DNA from: Acanthosepion esculentum
Lineage: Eukaryota; Mollusca; Cephalopoda; Sepiida; Sepiidae
Reading direction: 5' to 3'
Assembly (NCBI GenBank): GCA_964036315.1
Contig: CAXIWW010000817.1
Span: 2,515,501 to 2,579,500 of the forward strand
Length of the DNA: 64,000 nucleotides
Below the pieces are notes generated by a model. That model saw nothing but the letters and a program-made list of their open reading frames with translations, had not been told where the DNA came from and did no database searches. Position 1 is the first letter of the stretch, and every line of letters starts with the position of its first letter. Position numbers and translations under genes: made by a program. Shown piece after piece: positions 23,885 to 36,141 of the stretch.

Positions 23885-26436
23885 CAGATCAGAGGCCATG
23901 CTGCTGGGCGTAGGTTATCTTTTTACATTAGACGCTCAAATATGCACCAGAAACCAAAAGATCAAAATCATGGCTGCTGGGCGTAGTGTATGGACCGGCA
24001 GCTAACTGGTCAGAGGCCATGCTGCTGGACGTAGATTAAAGTCTTACATTAGATTCCCAAATATGGACAGGAAACCAACAGATCAGAGGCCATGCTGCTG
24101 GACGTAGTTTATCTTTTTACATTAGACGCTTAAATATGCACCAGAAACACCGATATCAGAAACAGGGCTGCTGGACGTAGATTATCATCTTACACAAGAC
24201 GCTCAAATATGGACCGGAAGCCAACAGGTCACAGGCCATGCTGCTTGACGTAGTCTAAAATCATACAATAGAGGCACAAATACGGACGGGAAACCAACAG
24301 ATCAGATGCCATGCTGCTGGACGTAGTTTATCTATTTACATTAGACGCTCAAATATGCGCCAGAAACCAAGAGATCAGAAACAGGGCTGCTGGATGTATG
24401 TATCATCTTACACGAGACGCTCAAATATGGACCCGAAGCCAACAGGTCAGAGGCAATGCTTTTGGACATCGTCTAAAATCTTACATTAGACGCTCAAATA
24501 TGGACGGGAATACAACAGATCAGAGGCCATGCTGCTGGTCGTAGTTTATCTTTTTACATTAGAAGTTCAAATATGTACTAGAAACCAACAGATCAGATTC
24601 ATGGCTGCTGGACGTAGTGTATCATCTTATACAAGACGCTCAAATATGGACCGGAAGCCAACTGATCAGAGGCCATGCTGCTGGACGTAGTTTTTCTTTT
24701 TACATTAGACGCTCAAATATACACCAGACACCAACAGATCAGAAACAGGGCTGCTGGACATAGTGTATCATCTTAAACATGACGCTCAAATATGGACCGG
24801 AAGCCAACAGGTCAGAGGCCATGCTGCTGGACCTATTCTAAAATCTTATATTAGACGCTCAAATATGGACCGTAAAGCAACAGATCAGAGGCCATGCTGC
24901 TAGACGTAGTTTATCTTTGTACATTAGACGCTCAAAAATTCACCAGAAACCAAGATATCTGTAACACGGCTGCTTGACGTAGTGTATCATCTTACACAAG
25001 ACGCTCAAATATGGACCGGAAGCCAACAGGTCAGATGCCATGCTGCTCGACGTATTCTAATATCTTACATTAGAAGCTCAAATATGGACGGGAAACCAAC
25101 AGATCAGAGGCCGTGCTACTGGACGTAGTTTATCTATTTACATTAGACGCTCAAATATGTACAGAAACCAACAGATCAGAATCATGTCTGCTGGACGTAG
25201 TGTATCATCTTACACGAGACACTAAAATATGGACCGGAAGCCAACAGGTCAGAGGCCATGCTGCTGCATGTAGTCTAAAATCTTATATTATACGCTCAAA
25301 TATGGTCCGGAAAGCAACAGATCAGAGGCCATGCTGCTGGACGTAGTTTAACTTTTTACATTAGACGCTCAAATATGCACCAGAAACCAACAGATCAGAA
25401 ACCGGGCTGTTGGACGTAGTGTATCATCTTACACAAGACGCTCAAATATGGACCGGAAACCAACAGATCAGAGGCCATGCTGCTGGTCGTAGTTTATCTT
25501 TTTACATTAGAAGCACAAATATGTACCAGAAACCAACACATCAGAATCATGGCTGCTGGACGTAGTGTATCATCTTACACAAGACGCTCAAATATGGACC
25601 GGAAGCCAACAGATCAGAGGCAATGCTGCTGCATGTAGTCTAAAATCTTACAATAGATGCTCAAATATGGACCGGAAACCAACAGATCAGAGGCGATGCT
25701 GCTGGGCGTAGTTTATCTTTTTACATTAGACGCTCAAATATGCACCAGAAACCAAGAGATCAGAAACAGGGATGCTGGACGTAGTGTATCATCTTACACA
25801 AGACGCTCAAATATGGACCGGAAGCCAAGAGGTCAGAGGCCATGCTGCTGGACGTAGTCTAAAATCTTACATTAGACGCTCAAATATGGACGGGAATCCA
25901 ACAGGTCAGAGGCCATGCTGCTGGACGTAGTTTATCTTTTTACATTAGACGCTCAAATTTGCACCAGAATCAAAATGATCAGAATAATGGCTGATGGACG
26001 TAGTGTATCATCTTACACAAGACGCTCAAATATGGACCGGAAGCCAACAGGTCAGAAGCCATGCTGCTGCATGTAGTCTAAAATGTTACATTCGACGCTA
26101 AAATATGATCCGGAAACCAACAGATCAGAGGCCATGCTGCTGCACGTAGTTTATCTTTTTACATTAGACGCTCAAATATGCACCAGAAACCAAAAGATCA
26201 GAAACAGGGCTGCTGGACGTAGTGTATCATCTTACACAAGACTCTCAAATATGGACGGGAAGCCTACAGGTCAGATACTATGCTGCTGGACGGAGTCTAA
26301 AATCTTACATTACACGCTCAAATATGGACCGGAAACCAACAGATCAGTGGCTTTGCTGCTAGTCATAGTTTATCTTTTTACATTACACGCACAAAATATG
26401 GACTGGAAACCAACAGATCAGAGGCCATGCTGCTAG
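23885..26436 (+). repeat. Family D long unit, copy 3
   Basis: Carries the 146-bp insert of copy 2 and also the part that copy 2 lacks (matching about 21136-21452 of copy 1). It therefore cannot be a simple duplicate of either. It shares single-base markers with copy 2, such as ATGGCTGATGGACG near 25988. It departs from copy 1 at about 26437. Confidence 0.9.
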
Positions 26437-29400
26437 TCGTACTTCATCTTTTTACATTAGACGCTCAAATATGCACCAGAAACCAACAGATCAGAATCAT
26501 GGCTGCTGGACGTAGTGTATCATCTTACACAAGTCGCTCAAATATTGACCGGAAGCCTACAGGTCAGACGCCATGCTGTTGGACGTAATCTAAAATCTTA
26601 CATTAGACGCTCAAATATGGAACGGAAACCAACAGATCTGAGGCCATGCTGCTGGACGTAGTTTATCTTTTTACATTAGACGCTCAAATATGCATCATAA
26701 ACCAACAGATCAGTATCATGGCTGCTGTACGTAGTGTATTATCTTACACAAGACGCTCAAATATTGACCGGAAGCATACAGGTCAGAGGCAATGCTGCTG
26801 GGCGTAGTCTAAAATCTTACATTAGACGCTCAAATATGGAACGGAAACAAACAGATCTGAGGCCATGCTGCTGGACGTAGTTTATCTTTTTACATTAGAC
26901 GCTCTAATATGCACCAGAAACAAAGAGATCAGAAACAGGGCTGCTGGACGTAGTGGATCATCTTACACAAGACGCTCAAATATGGACCGGAAGCCAACAG
27001 TTCAGAGGCCATGCTGCTGGACGTAGTCTAAAATCTTACATTAGACGCTCAAATATGGACGGGAATCCAACACGTCAGAGGCCATTCTGCTGGTCGTAGT
27101 TTATCTATTTACATTAGACGCTCAAATATCCACCAGAAACAAAGAGATCAGAATCATGGCTGCTGGACGTAGTGTATCATCTTACACAAGACGCTCAAAT
27201 ATGGACCGGAAGCCTACAGATCAGAGGCCATGCTGCTGGTCGTAGTCTAAAATCTTACATTAGACGCTCAAATATGGACCGGAAACCAAAAGATCAGAGG
27301 CCATGCTGCAGGACGTAGTTTATCTTTTTACATCAGAAGCTCAAATATGCACCAGAAACTAACAGATCAGAATCATGGCTGCTGGACGTAGTTTATCATC
27401 TTACACAAGACGCTCAAATATTGACCGGAAGCCTACAGGTCAGAGTCCATGCTGCTGGACGTAGTCTAAAATCTTATATTAAACGCTCAAATATGGGACG
27501 GAAACCAACAGATCTGAAGCCATGCTGCTGGACGTAGTTCGTCTTTTTACATTAGAAGCTAAAATATGCACCAGAAACTAACAGATAAGAATCATGGCTG
27601 CTGGACGTAGTGTATCACCTTACACAAGACTCTCAAATATGGACGGGAAGCCTACAGGTCAGAGACTATGCTGCTGGACGGAGTCTAAAATCTTACATTA
27701 GACGATTAAATATGGACCGGAAACCAACAGATCAGAGACTTTGCTGCTAGTCATAGTTTATCTTTTTACATTAGACGCACAAAATATGGACTGGAAACCA
27801 ACAGATCAGAGGCCATGCTGCTGGTCGTACTTTATCTTTTTACATTAGACGCTCAAATATGCACCAGAAACCAAGAGATCAGAATCATGGCTGCTAGACG
27901 TAGTGTATCATCTTACACAAGACGCGCAAATATGGACCGGAAGCCAACAGGTCAGAGGCCATGCTGCTGGAAGTAGACTAAAATCTTACATTAGACGCTC
28001 AAATATGGACCGGAAACCTACAGATCAGAGGCCATGCTGCTGGACGTAGTTTATCTTTTTACATTAGACGCTCAAATATGCACCATAAACCAACAGATCA
28101 GTATCATGGCTGCTGTACGTAATGTATTATCTTACACAAGACGCTCAAATATTGACCGGAAGCATACAGGTCAGAGGCAATGCTGCTGAACGTAGTCTAA
28201 AATCTTAAATTAGACGCTCAAATGTGGAACGGAAACAAACAGATCTGAGGCCATGCTGCTGGACGTAGTTTATCTTTTTACATTAGACGCTCTAATATGC
28301 ACCAGAAACAAAGAGATCAGAAACAGGGCTGCTGGACGTAGTGGATCATCTTACACAACACGCTCAAATATGGACCGTAAGCCAACAGGTCAGAGGCCAT
28401 GCTGCTGGACGTAGTCTAAAACCTTACATTAGACGCTCAAATATGGACTGGAATCCAACAGGTCAGAGGCCATGCTGCTGGACGTAGTTTATCTTTTTAC
28501 ATTAGACGCTCAAATATGCACGAGAAACCAACAGATTAGAATCATGGCTGCTGGACGTAGCGTATCATCTCACACAAGACGCTCAAATATGGACCGCAAG
28601 CCAACAGGTCAGAGGCCATGCTGCTGGATGTATGTCTAAAATCTTATATTAGACGCTCAAATATGGACCTGAAACCAACAGATCAGAGGCCATGCTGCTG
28701 GACGTAGTATATCTTTTTACATTAGACGCTCAAATATGCACCAGAAAACAAAAGATAAGAATCATGGCTGCTGGACGTAGTGTATCATCTTTCACAAGAC
28801 GCTCAAATATTGACCGGAAGCCTACAGGTCAGACGCCATGCTGTTGGACGTAATCTAAAATCTTACATTAGACGCTCAAATATTGAAGGGAAACCAACAG
28901 GTCAGAGCCCATGCTGCTGGTCGTAGTTTAACTTTTTACATTAGACGCTCAAATTTGCACCAGAAACAAAGAGATCAGAATAATGGCTGCTGGACGTAGT
29001 GTATCATCTTACACAAGACGCTCAAATATGGACCGGAAGCCAACAGGTCAGAAGCAATGCTGCTGCATGTAGTCTAAAATCTTACATTAGACGCTCAAAT
29101 ATGGCCCGGAAACCAACAGATCAGAGGCCATGCTGCTGGAGGTAGTTTATCTTTTTACATCAGACGCTCAAATATGCACCAGAAACAAACAGATCAGTAT
29201 CATGGCTGCTGGACGTAGTGAATTATCTTACACAAGACGCTCAAATATTGACCGGAAGCATACAGGTCAGAGGCCATGCTGCTGGGCGTAGTCTAAAATC
29301 TTACATTAGACGCTCAAATATGGACCGGAAACCAACAGATCAGAGGCGATGCTGCTGGACGCAGTTTATCTTTTTACATTATACGCTCAAATATGCACCA

Positions 29401-30199
29401 GAAACCAACAGATCAGAATCATGGCTGCTGGACGTAGTGTATCATCTTACACAAGACGCTCAAATATTGACCGGAAGCCTACAGGTCAGACGCCATGCTG
29501 TTGGACGTAATCTAAAATCTTACATTAGACGCTCAAATATGGAACGGAAACCAACAGATCTGAGGCCATGCTTCTGGACGTAGTTTATCTTTTTACATTA
29601 GACGCTCAAATATGCACCAGAAACCAAGAGACCAGAAACAGGGCTGCTGGACGTAGTGTATCATCTTACACAAGACGCTCAAATATGGACCGGAAGCCAA
29701 CAGGTCAGAGGCCAGGCTGCTGGACGTAGTCTAAAATCTTACATTAGACGCACAAATATGGACGGGAATCCCACAGATCAGAGGCTGTCCTGCTGGTCGT
29801 AGTTTATTTTTTTAAATTAGACTCTCAAATATGGACCGGAAACCAACAGATCAGAGGCTGTGCTGCTGGACGTAGTCTAAAATCTTACATTAGACGCTCA
29901 CATATGGACGGGAATTCAACAGGTCAGGGGCCATGCTGCTGGTCGTAGTTTATCTATATACATTAGACGCTCAAATATGCACCAGAAACAAAGAGATCAG
30001 AATCATGGCTGCTGGACGTAGTGTATCATCTTACACAAGACGCTCAAATATGGACCTGAAGCAGACAGGTCAGAGGCCATGCTGCTGGGCGTAGTCTAAA
30101 ATCTTACATTAGACGCTCAAATATGGACCGGAAACCAACAGATCAGAGGCCATGCTGCCGGGCGTAGTTTATCTTGTTACATTAGAAGCTCAAATATGT
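26437..30199 (+). repeat. Family D, segment with partial longer-range duplications
   Basis: 73-bp monomers continue. A stretch with CAGTATCATGGCTGCTGTAC occurs at 26711 and 28099, 1388 bp apart (about 19 monomers). Positions 27628-28020 match 21256-21648 at an offset of 6372 bp, including the unusual GACTCTCAAATATGGACGGG and TTTGCTGCTAGTCATAG stretches. These look like remnants of the amplification seen just upstream. Confidence 0.85.
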
Positions 30200-31077
30200 A
30201 CCAGAAACCAACAGATCAGAATCGTGGCTGCTGGACGTAGTGTATCACCTTACACAAGACGCTCAAATATGGACCGGAATCCAACAGATCAAAGACTATG
30301 CTGCTGGACGGAGTCTAAAATCTTACATTAGACGCTCAAATATGGATCGGAAACCAACAGATCAGAGGCTGTGCTGCTGGTCGTAGTTTATCTTTTTATA
30401 TTAGACGCTCAAAATATGGACCGGAAACCAAGAGATCAGTATCATGGCTGCTGGACGTAGTGTATCATCTTACACAAGACGCTCAAATATGGACCGGAAG
30501 CCAAGAGGTCAGAGGCCATGCTGCTGGACGTAGTCTAAAATCTTACATTAGACGCTCAAATATGGACCGGAAACAAACAGATCAGAGGCAATGCTGCTGG
30601 ACGTAGTTTATCTTTTTACATTAGACGCTCAAATATGCACCAGAAACCAACAGATCAGAATCATGGCTGCTGGACGTAGTGTATCACCTGACACAAGACG
30701 CTAAAATATGGACCGTAATCCAACAGGTCAGAGACTATGTGTCTGGACGGAGTCTAAAATCTTACATTAGTCGCTCATATATGGACCGGAAACCAACAGA
30801 TCAGAGGCTGTGCTGCTGGTCGTAGTTTATCTTTTTAAATTAGACGCTCAAATATGGACCGGAAACCAAGAGATCAGAATCATGGCTGCTGGACGTAGTG
30901 CATCATCTTACACAAGACGCTCAAATATGGACCGGACGCCAACAGGTCAGAGTCAATGCTGCTGGACGCAGTCTAAAATCTTACATTAGACGCTCAAATA
31001 TGACCGGAAACCTACAGGTCAGAGGCCATGCTGCTGGTCGTAGTTTATCTTTTTACATTAGACGCTCAAAATATGCA
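30200..31077 (+). repeat. Family D, 438-bp hexamer repeat
   Basis: Two consecutive blocks share GTAGTGTATCACCT (30238 and 30676) and GCTGTGCTGCTGGTCGTAG. They are 438 bp apart, which is six monomers or two trimers. The copies are similar but not identical. Confidence 0.82.
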
Positions 31078-32537
31078 CCAGAAACCAACAGATCAGAATC
31101 ATTGCTGCTGGACGTAGTGTATCTTCTTACACAAGACGCTCAAATATGGAGCGGAACCCAACAGATCAGAAGCTATGCTGCTGGACGTAGTTTATCTTTT
31201 TACATTAGACGCTCAAATATTTACCAGATACCAACAGATCAGAAACAGGGATGCTAGACGTAGTGTATCATCTTACACAAGACGCTCAAATTTGGGCCGG
31301 AAACCAACAGGTCAGAGGCCATGCTGCTGGACGTCATGTAATATCTTACATTAGAGGATCAAATATGGAGCGGAAACCAACAGATCAGAGGCCATGCTGC
31401 TGGACGTAGTATATCTTTTTAAATTAGACGCTCAAATATGCACCAGAAACCAAGAGATCAGAAACAGGGCTGCTGGTCGTAGTGTATCATCTTACACAAG
31501 ACGCTCAAATATGGACCGGAAGCCAACAGGTCAGAGGTCATGCTGCTCGACGTACTCTGAAATCTTAAATTAGACGCTCAAATATGGACCGGAAACCAAC
31601 AGATCAGAGGCCATGCTGCTGGACGTAGTTTATCTATTTACATTAGACGCTCAAATATGCACCAGAATCCAACAGATCAGAATCATGGCTGCTGGACGTA
31701 CTGTATCATCTTACACAAGAGGCTCAAATATGGACCAGAAGCCAACAGGTCAGCTGCCACGCTGCTGGACGTCATGTAATATCTTACATTAGACGCTCAA
31801 ATATGGACCGCAAACCAACAGATCAGAGGCCATGCTGCTGGACGTAGTTTATCTTTTTATATTAGACGCTCAAATATGCACCAGAAACCAAGAGATCAGA
31901 GTCATGGTTGCGGGACGTAGTGTATCATCTTACACAAGAGGCTCAAATATGGACCAGAAGCCAACAGGTCAGCTGCCACGCTGCTGGACGTCATGTAATA
32001 TCTTACATTAGACGCTCAAATATGGACCGCAGACCAACAGATCAGAAGCCATGCTCCTGGACGTAGTTTAACTTTTTACATTAGACGCTCGAATATTCCC
32101 CAGAAACCAAGAGAGCAGAAACAGGGATGCTAGACGTAGTGTATCATCTTACACAAGACGCACAAACGTGGACAAGAAACCAACACATCAGAGGCCATGC
32201 TGCTGGACGTAGTTTATCTTTTTATATTAGACGCTCAAATATGCACCAGAAATCAAGAGATCAGAAACAGGGCTGCTGGACGTAGTGTATCATCTTGCAC
32301 AAGACGCACAAATATGGACTGGAAGCCAACAGGTCAGAGGCCATGCTGCTCGACGTACTCTAAAATCTTACATTAGACGTACAAATATCGACGGGAAACC
32401 AACAGATCAGAGGCCCTGCTGCTGGTCATCATGAAAAATCTTACATTAGACGCTCAAATATGGACCGGAAACCAACCGATCAGAGGCAAGGCTGCTGGAC
32501 GTAGTTTATCTTTTTACATTAGACGCTCAAATACGCG
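31078..32537 (+). repeat. Family D 1460-bp tandem duplication, copy 1
   Basis: Exactly twenty 73-bp units. It begins at CCAGAAACCAACAGATCAGA and is followed immediately by copy 2. Every stretch I compared between the copies was identical, including rare variants such as CACAAACGTGGACAAGAAAC and GGTTGCGGGACGTAG. It also contains an internal 219-bp repeat: CAGCTGCCACGCTGCTGG at about 31752 and 31971. Confidence 0.94.
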
Positions 32538-33997
32538 CCAGAAACCAACAGATCAGAATCATTGCTGCTGGACGTAGTGTATCTTCTTACACAAGACGCT
32601 CAAATATGGAGCGGAACCCAACAGATCAGAAGCTATGCTGCTGGACGTAGTTTATCTTTTTACATTAGACGCTCAAATATTTACCAGATACCAACAGATC
32701 AGAAACAGGGATGCTAGACGTAGTGTATCATCTTACACAAGACGCTCAAATTTGGGCCGGAAACCAACAGGTCAGAGGCCATGCTGCTGGACGTCATGTA
32801 ATATCTTACATTAGAGGATCAAATATGGAGCGGAAACCAACAGATCAGAGGCCATGCTGCTGGACGTAGTATATCTTTTTAAATTAGACGCTCAAATATG
32901 CACCAGAAACCAAGAGATCAGAAACAGGGCTGCTGGTCGTAGTGTATCATCTTACACAAGACGCTCAAATATGGACCGGAAGCCAACAGGTCAGAGGTCA
33001 TGCTGCTCGACGTACTCTGAAATCTTAAATTAGACGCTCAAATATGGACCGGAAACCAACAGATCAGAGGCCATGCTGCTGGACGTAGTTTATCTATTTA
33101 CATTAGACGCTCAAATATGCACCAGAATCCAACAGATCAGAATCATGGCTGCTGGACGTACTGTATCATCTTACACAAGAGGCTCAAATATGGACCAGAA
33201 GCCAACAGGTCAGCTGCCACGCTGCTGGACGTCATGTAATATCTTACATTAGACGCTCAAATATGGACCGCAAACCAACAGATCAGAGGCCATGCTGCTG
33301 GACGTAGTTTATCTTTTTATATTAGACGCTCAAATATGCACCAGAAACCAAGAGATCAGAGTCATGGTTGCGGGACGTAGTGTATCATCTTACACAAGAG
33401 GCTCAAATATGGACCAGAAGCCAACAGGTCAGCTGCCACGCTGCTGGACGTCATGTAATATCTTACATTAGACGCTCAAATATGGACCGCAGACCAACAG
33501 ATCAGAAGCCATGCTCCTGGACGTAGTTTAACTTTTTACATTAGACGCTCGAATATTCCCCAGAAACCAAGAGAGCAGAAACAGGGATGCTAGACGTAGT
33601 GTATCATCTTACACAAGACGCACAAACGTGGACAAGAAACCAACACATCAGAGGCCATGCTGCTGGACGTAGTTTATCTTTTTATATTAGACGCTCAAAT
33701 ATGCACCAGAAATCAAGAGATCAGAAACAGGGCTGCTGGACGTAGTGTATCATCTTGCACAAGACGCACAAATATGGACTGGAAGCCAACAGGTCAGAGG
33801 CCATGCTGCTCGACGTACTCTAAAATCTTACATTAGACGTACAAATATCGACGGGAAACCAACAGATCAGAGGCCCTGCTGCTGGTCATCATGAAAAATC
33901 TTACATTAGACGCTCAAATATGGACCGGAAACCAACCGATCAGAGGCAAGGCTGCTGGACGTAGTTTATCTTTTTACATTAGACGCTCAAATACGCG
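32538..33997 (+). repeat. Family D 1460-bp tandem duplication, copy 2
   Basis: Reads as identical to copy 1 at an offset of 1460 bp. Identity extends about 10 bases past 33997 before the sequence diverges at AGAGATCAGAAAC. The absence of visible differences points to a very recent event or an assembly duplication. Confidence 0.94.
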
Positions 33998-35455
33998 CCA
34001 GAAACCAAGAGATCAGAAACAGGGCTGCTGGATGTAGTGTATCATCTTACACAAGACGCTCAAATATTGACCGGAATCCAACAGGTCAGAGGCCATCGGC
34101 TGGACGTAGTCTAAAATCTTAAATAGGACGCTCAAATATGGAACAGAAACCAACAGATCAGAGGCCATGCTGCTGGACGTATTTTATCTTTTTACATTAG
34201 ACGCTCAAATATGAACCAGAATCCAAAAGATCATAATCACCAGAAATAAAGAGATCAGAAACAGGGCTGCTGGACGTAGTGTATAATCTTGAACAAGACG
34301 CTCAAATATGAACCGCAAGCCAACAGGTCAAAGGCCATGCTTCTCGACGTACTCTGAAATCTTACATTAGACGCTCAAATATGGACCGGAAACCAACAGA
34401 TCAGAGGCCATGCTGCTGGACGTAGTTTATCTTTTTACATTAGACGCTCAAATATGCACAAGAATCCAACAGATCAGAATAATGGCTGCTGGGCGTAGTG
34501 TATCATCATACACAATCGGCTCAAATATGGACCGGAAGCCAACGGGTCAGAGGCCATGCTGCTGGACATCATGTAAAATCTTACATTAGACGCTCAAATA
34601 TTGACCGGAAACCAACAGATCAGTGGCCATGCTGCTGGACGTAGTTTATCTTTTTAAATTAGACGCTCAAATATGCACCAGAATCCAAAAGATCATAATC
34701 ATGGCTGGTGGACGTAGTGTATCATCTTACACAAGAGGCTCAAATATGGACCGTAAGCCAACAGGTCAGAGGCAATGCTGCTGGACGTAGTCTAAAATCT
34801 TACATTAGACGCTCAAATATGGACGTGAAACCAACAGATCAGAGGCCATGCTGCTGGACGTAGTTTATCTTTTTACATTAGACCCTAAATTATGCACCAG
34901 AATCCAAGAGATCAGAAACAGGGCTGGTGGACGTAGTGTATCATCATACACAAGACGCTCAAATATGGACCGGAAGCCAACAGGTCAGAGGCTATGCTGC
35001 TGGACGTAGTCTAAAATCTTACATTAGACGCTCAAATATGGACCGGAAACCAACAGATCAAAGGCCATGCTGCTGTACGTAGTTTATCTTTTTACATTAG
35101 ACGCTGAAATATGCACCAGAAACCAAGTGATCAGAAACAGGGCTGCTGGACGTAGTGTATCATCTTACACAAGAGGCTCAAATATGGACCGGAAGCCAAA
35201 AGGTCAGAGGCGATGCTTCTGGACGTTGTCTAAAATCTTACATTAGACTCTCAAATATGGACCGGAAACAAACAGATCAGAGGCCATGCTGCTGGACGTA
35301 GTTTATCTTTTTATATTAGACGCTCAAATATGCACCAGAAACCAAGTGATCAGAAACTGGGCTGCTGGACGTAGTGTATCATCTTGCACAAGACGCTCAA
35401 ATATGGACCGGAAGCTGCTTGACGGAATCTAAAAAGACGGTCAAATGTGGACCGT
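33998..35455 (+). repeat. Family D, end of array 1
   Basis: Diverged 73-bp monomers. One irregular stretch lies near 34225-34260, where a monomer is fused out of phase (AAAGATCATAATCACCAGAA). The array decays near 35410-35455 into GACGGAATCTAAAAAGACGG and then meets family C. The boundary is approximate. Confidence 0.88.
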
Positions 35456-36141
35456 TTAGGGCCGCATGACAATTTCCGCAAATGATCTAACACAAGTCCC
35501 CAAACCGTTGAATTTCGCCACGACTCTATTCAAGGTGTCGAAAAAACTTTTGTAATTATGGATAAGGTAAGAAATTCCCGACAATTGGACACCAATATTT
35601 TGTGGATTCGATAAAATGGAAAAGTTAAAAATGCGGTCTTATTGTGCACACTGGAATTCGGACGCTGCAAATTGTCAGACGACATACGGCGCACATGGTG
35701 AAAGCTGTACTTTTTACTATCTGAGCAAATGAGAATTCCCTGTAAACATAGACAAATCAAATAATTGCACACAATTTGATACCGATTTTGAAAATAATTC
35801 TTTTACTGGAATAAAGTCATAAACAATTGAAATATGACTGATTACCCAGTTTAGGGCCGCATGACAATTTCCGCAAATGAGCTAACACAAGTCCCCATAC
35901 CGTTGAATTTCGACTCGACTCTAATCACCGTGGCGAAAAAACTTTTGTAATTACGGATAAGGTAAGAAATTCCCCACAATAGGACACCAACATTTCGTGG
36001 ATTCTATAAAAAGGAAAAATTAGAAATGCAGTCATATTGTGCACACTGGAATTCGGACGCTGTAAATTGTCAGACGACATACGGCGCACATGGTGAAAGC
36101 TGTACTTTTTACTATCTGACCAAATGAAAATCTCTGTATAC
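35456..36141 (+). repeat. Family C array 2 (one partial and one full monomer)
   Basis: Begins inside a C monomer at TTTAGGGCCGCATGACAATT. A full monomer follows from GACAAATCAAATAATTGCA at 35751. The array ends near 36141 in CTGTATACGTA against family B. Orientation is the same as arrays 1 and 3. It is the shortest C block, under two monomers. Confidence 0.93.

Larger units (their letters stand above)
13620..35455 (+). repeat. Family D satellite array 1 (73-bp monomers, 219-bp trimers)
   Basis: Nearly 22 kb of 73-bp monomers sharing TTAGACGCTCAAATATG and CATGCTGCTGGACGTAGT. Three subtypes alternate. Type a has AGTCTAAAATCTTACATTAG and GGACCGGAAACCAACAG. Type b has AGTTTATCTTTTTACATTAG and GCACCAGAAACCAAGAG. 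Type c has AGTGTATCATCTTACACAAG and GGACCGGAAGCCAACAGG. The a-b-c trimer gives a 219-bp period, checked for example at 14232 and 14451. Short reading frames with a 73-residue period result from this and usually stop in the type a monomer. They are not called as genes. Confidence 0.96.

Noticed and set aside
13620..35455. CRISPR array
   Set aside because: The 73-bp and 60-bp repeats are directly adjacent with no unique spacers, the repeats are too long and degenerate, and no cas genes or prokaryotic features are present.
35456..36141. Telomeric repeat or transposon remnant in family C
   Set aside because: TTTAGGG appears once per monomer and is not tandem. No terminal inverted repeats, target-site duplications, polymerase or integrase similarity, or poly-A tail were seen.
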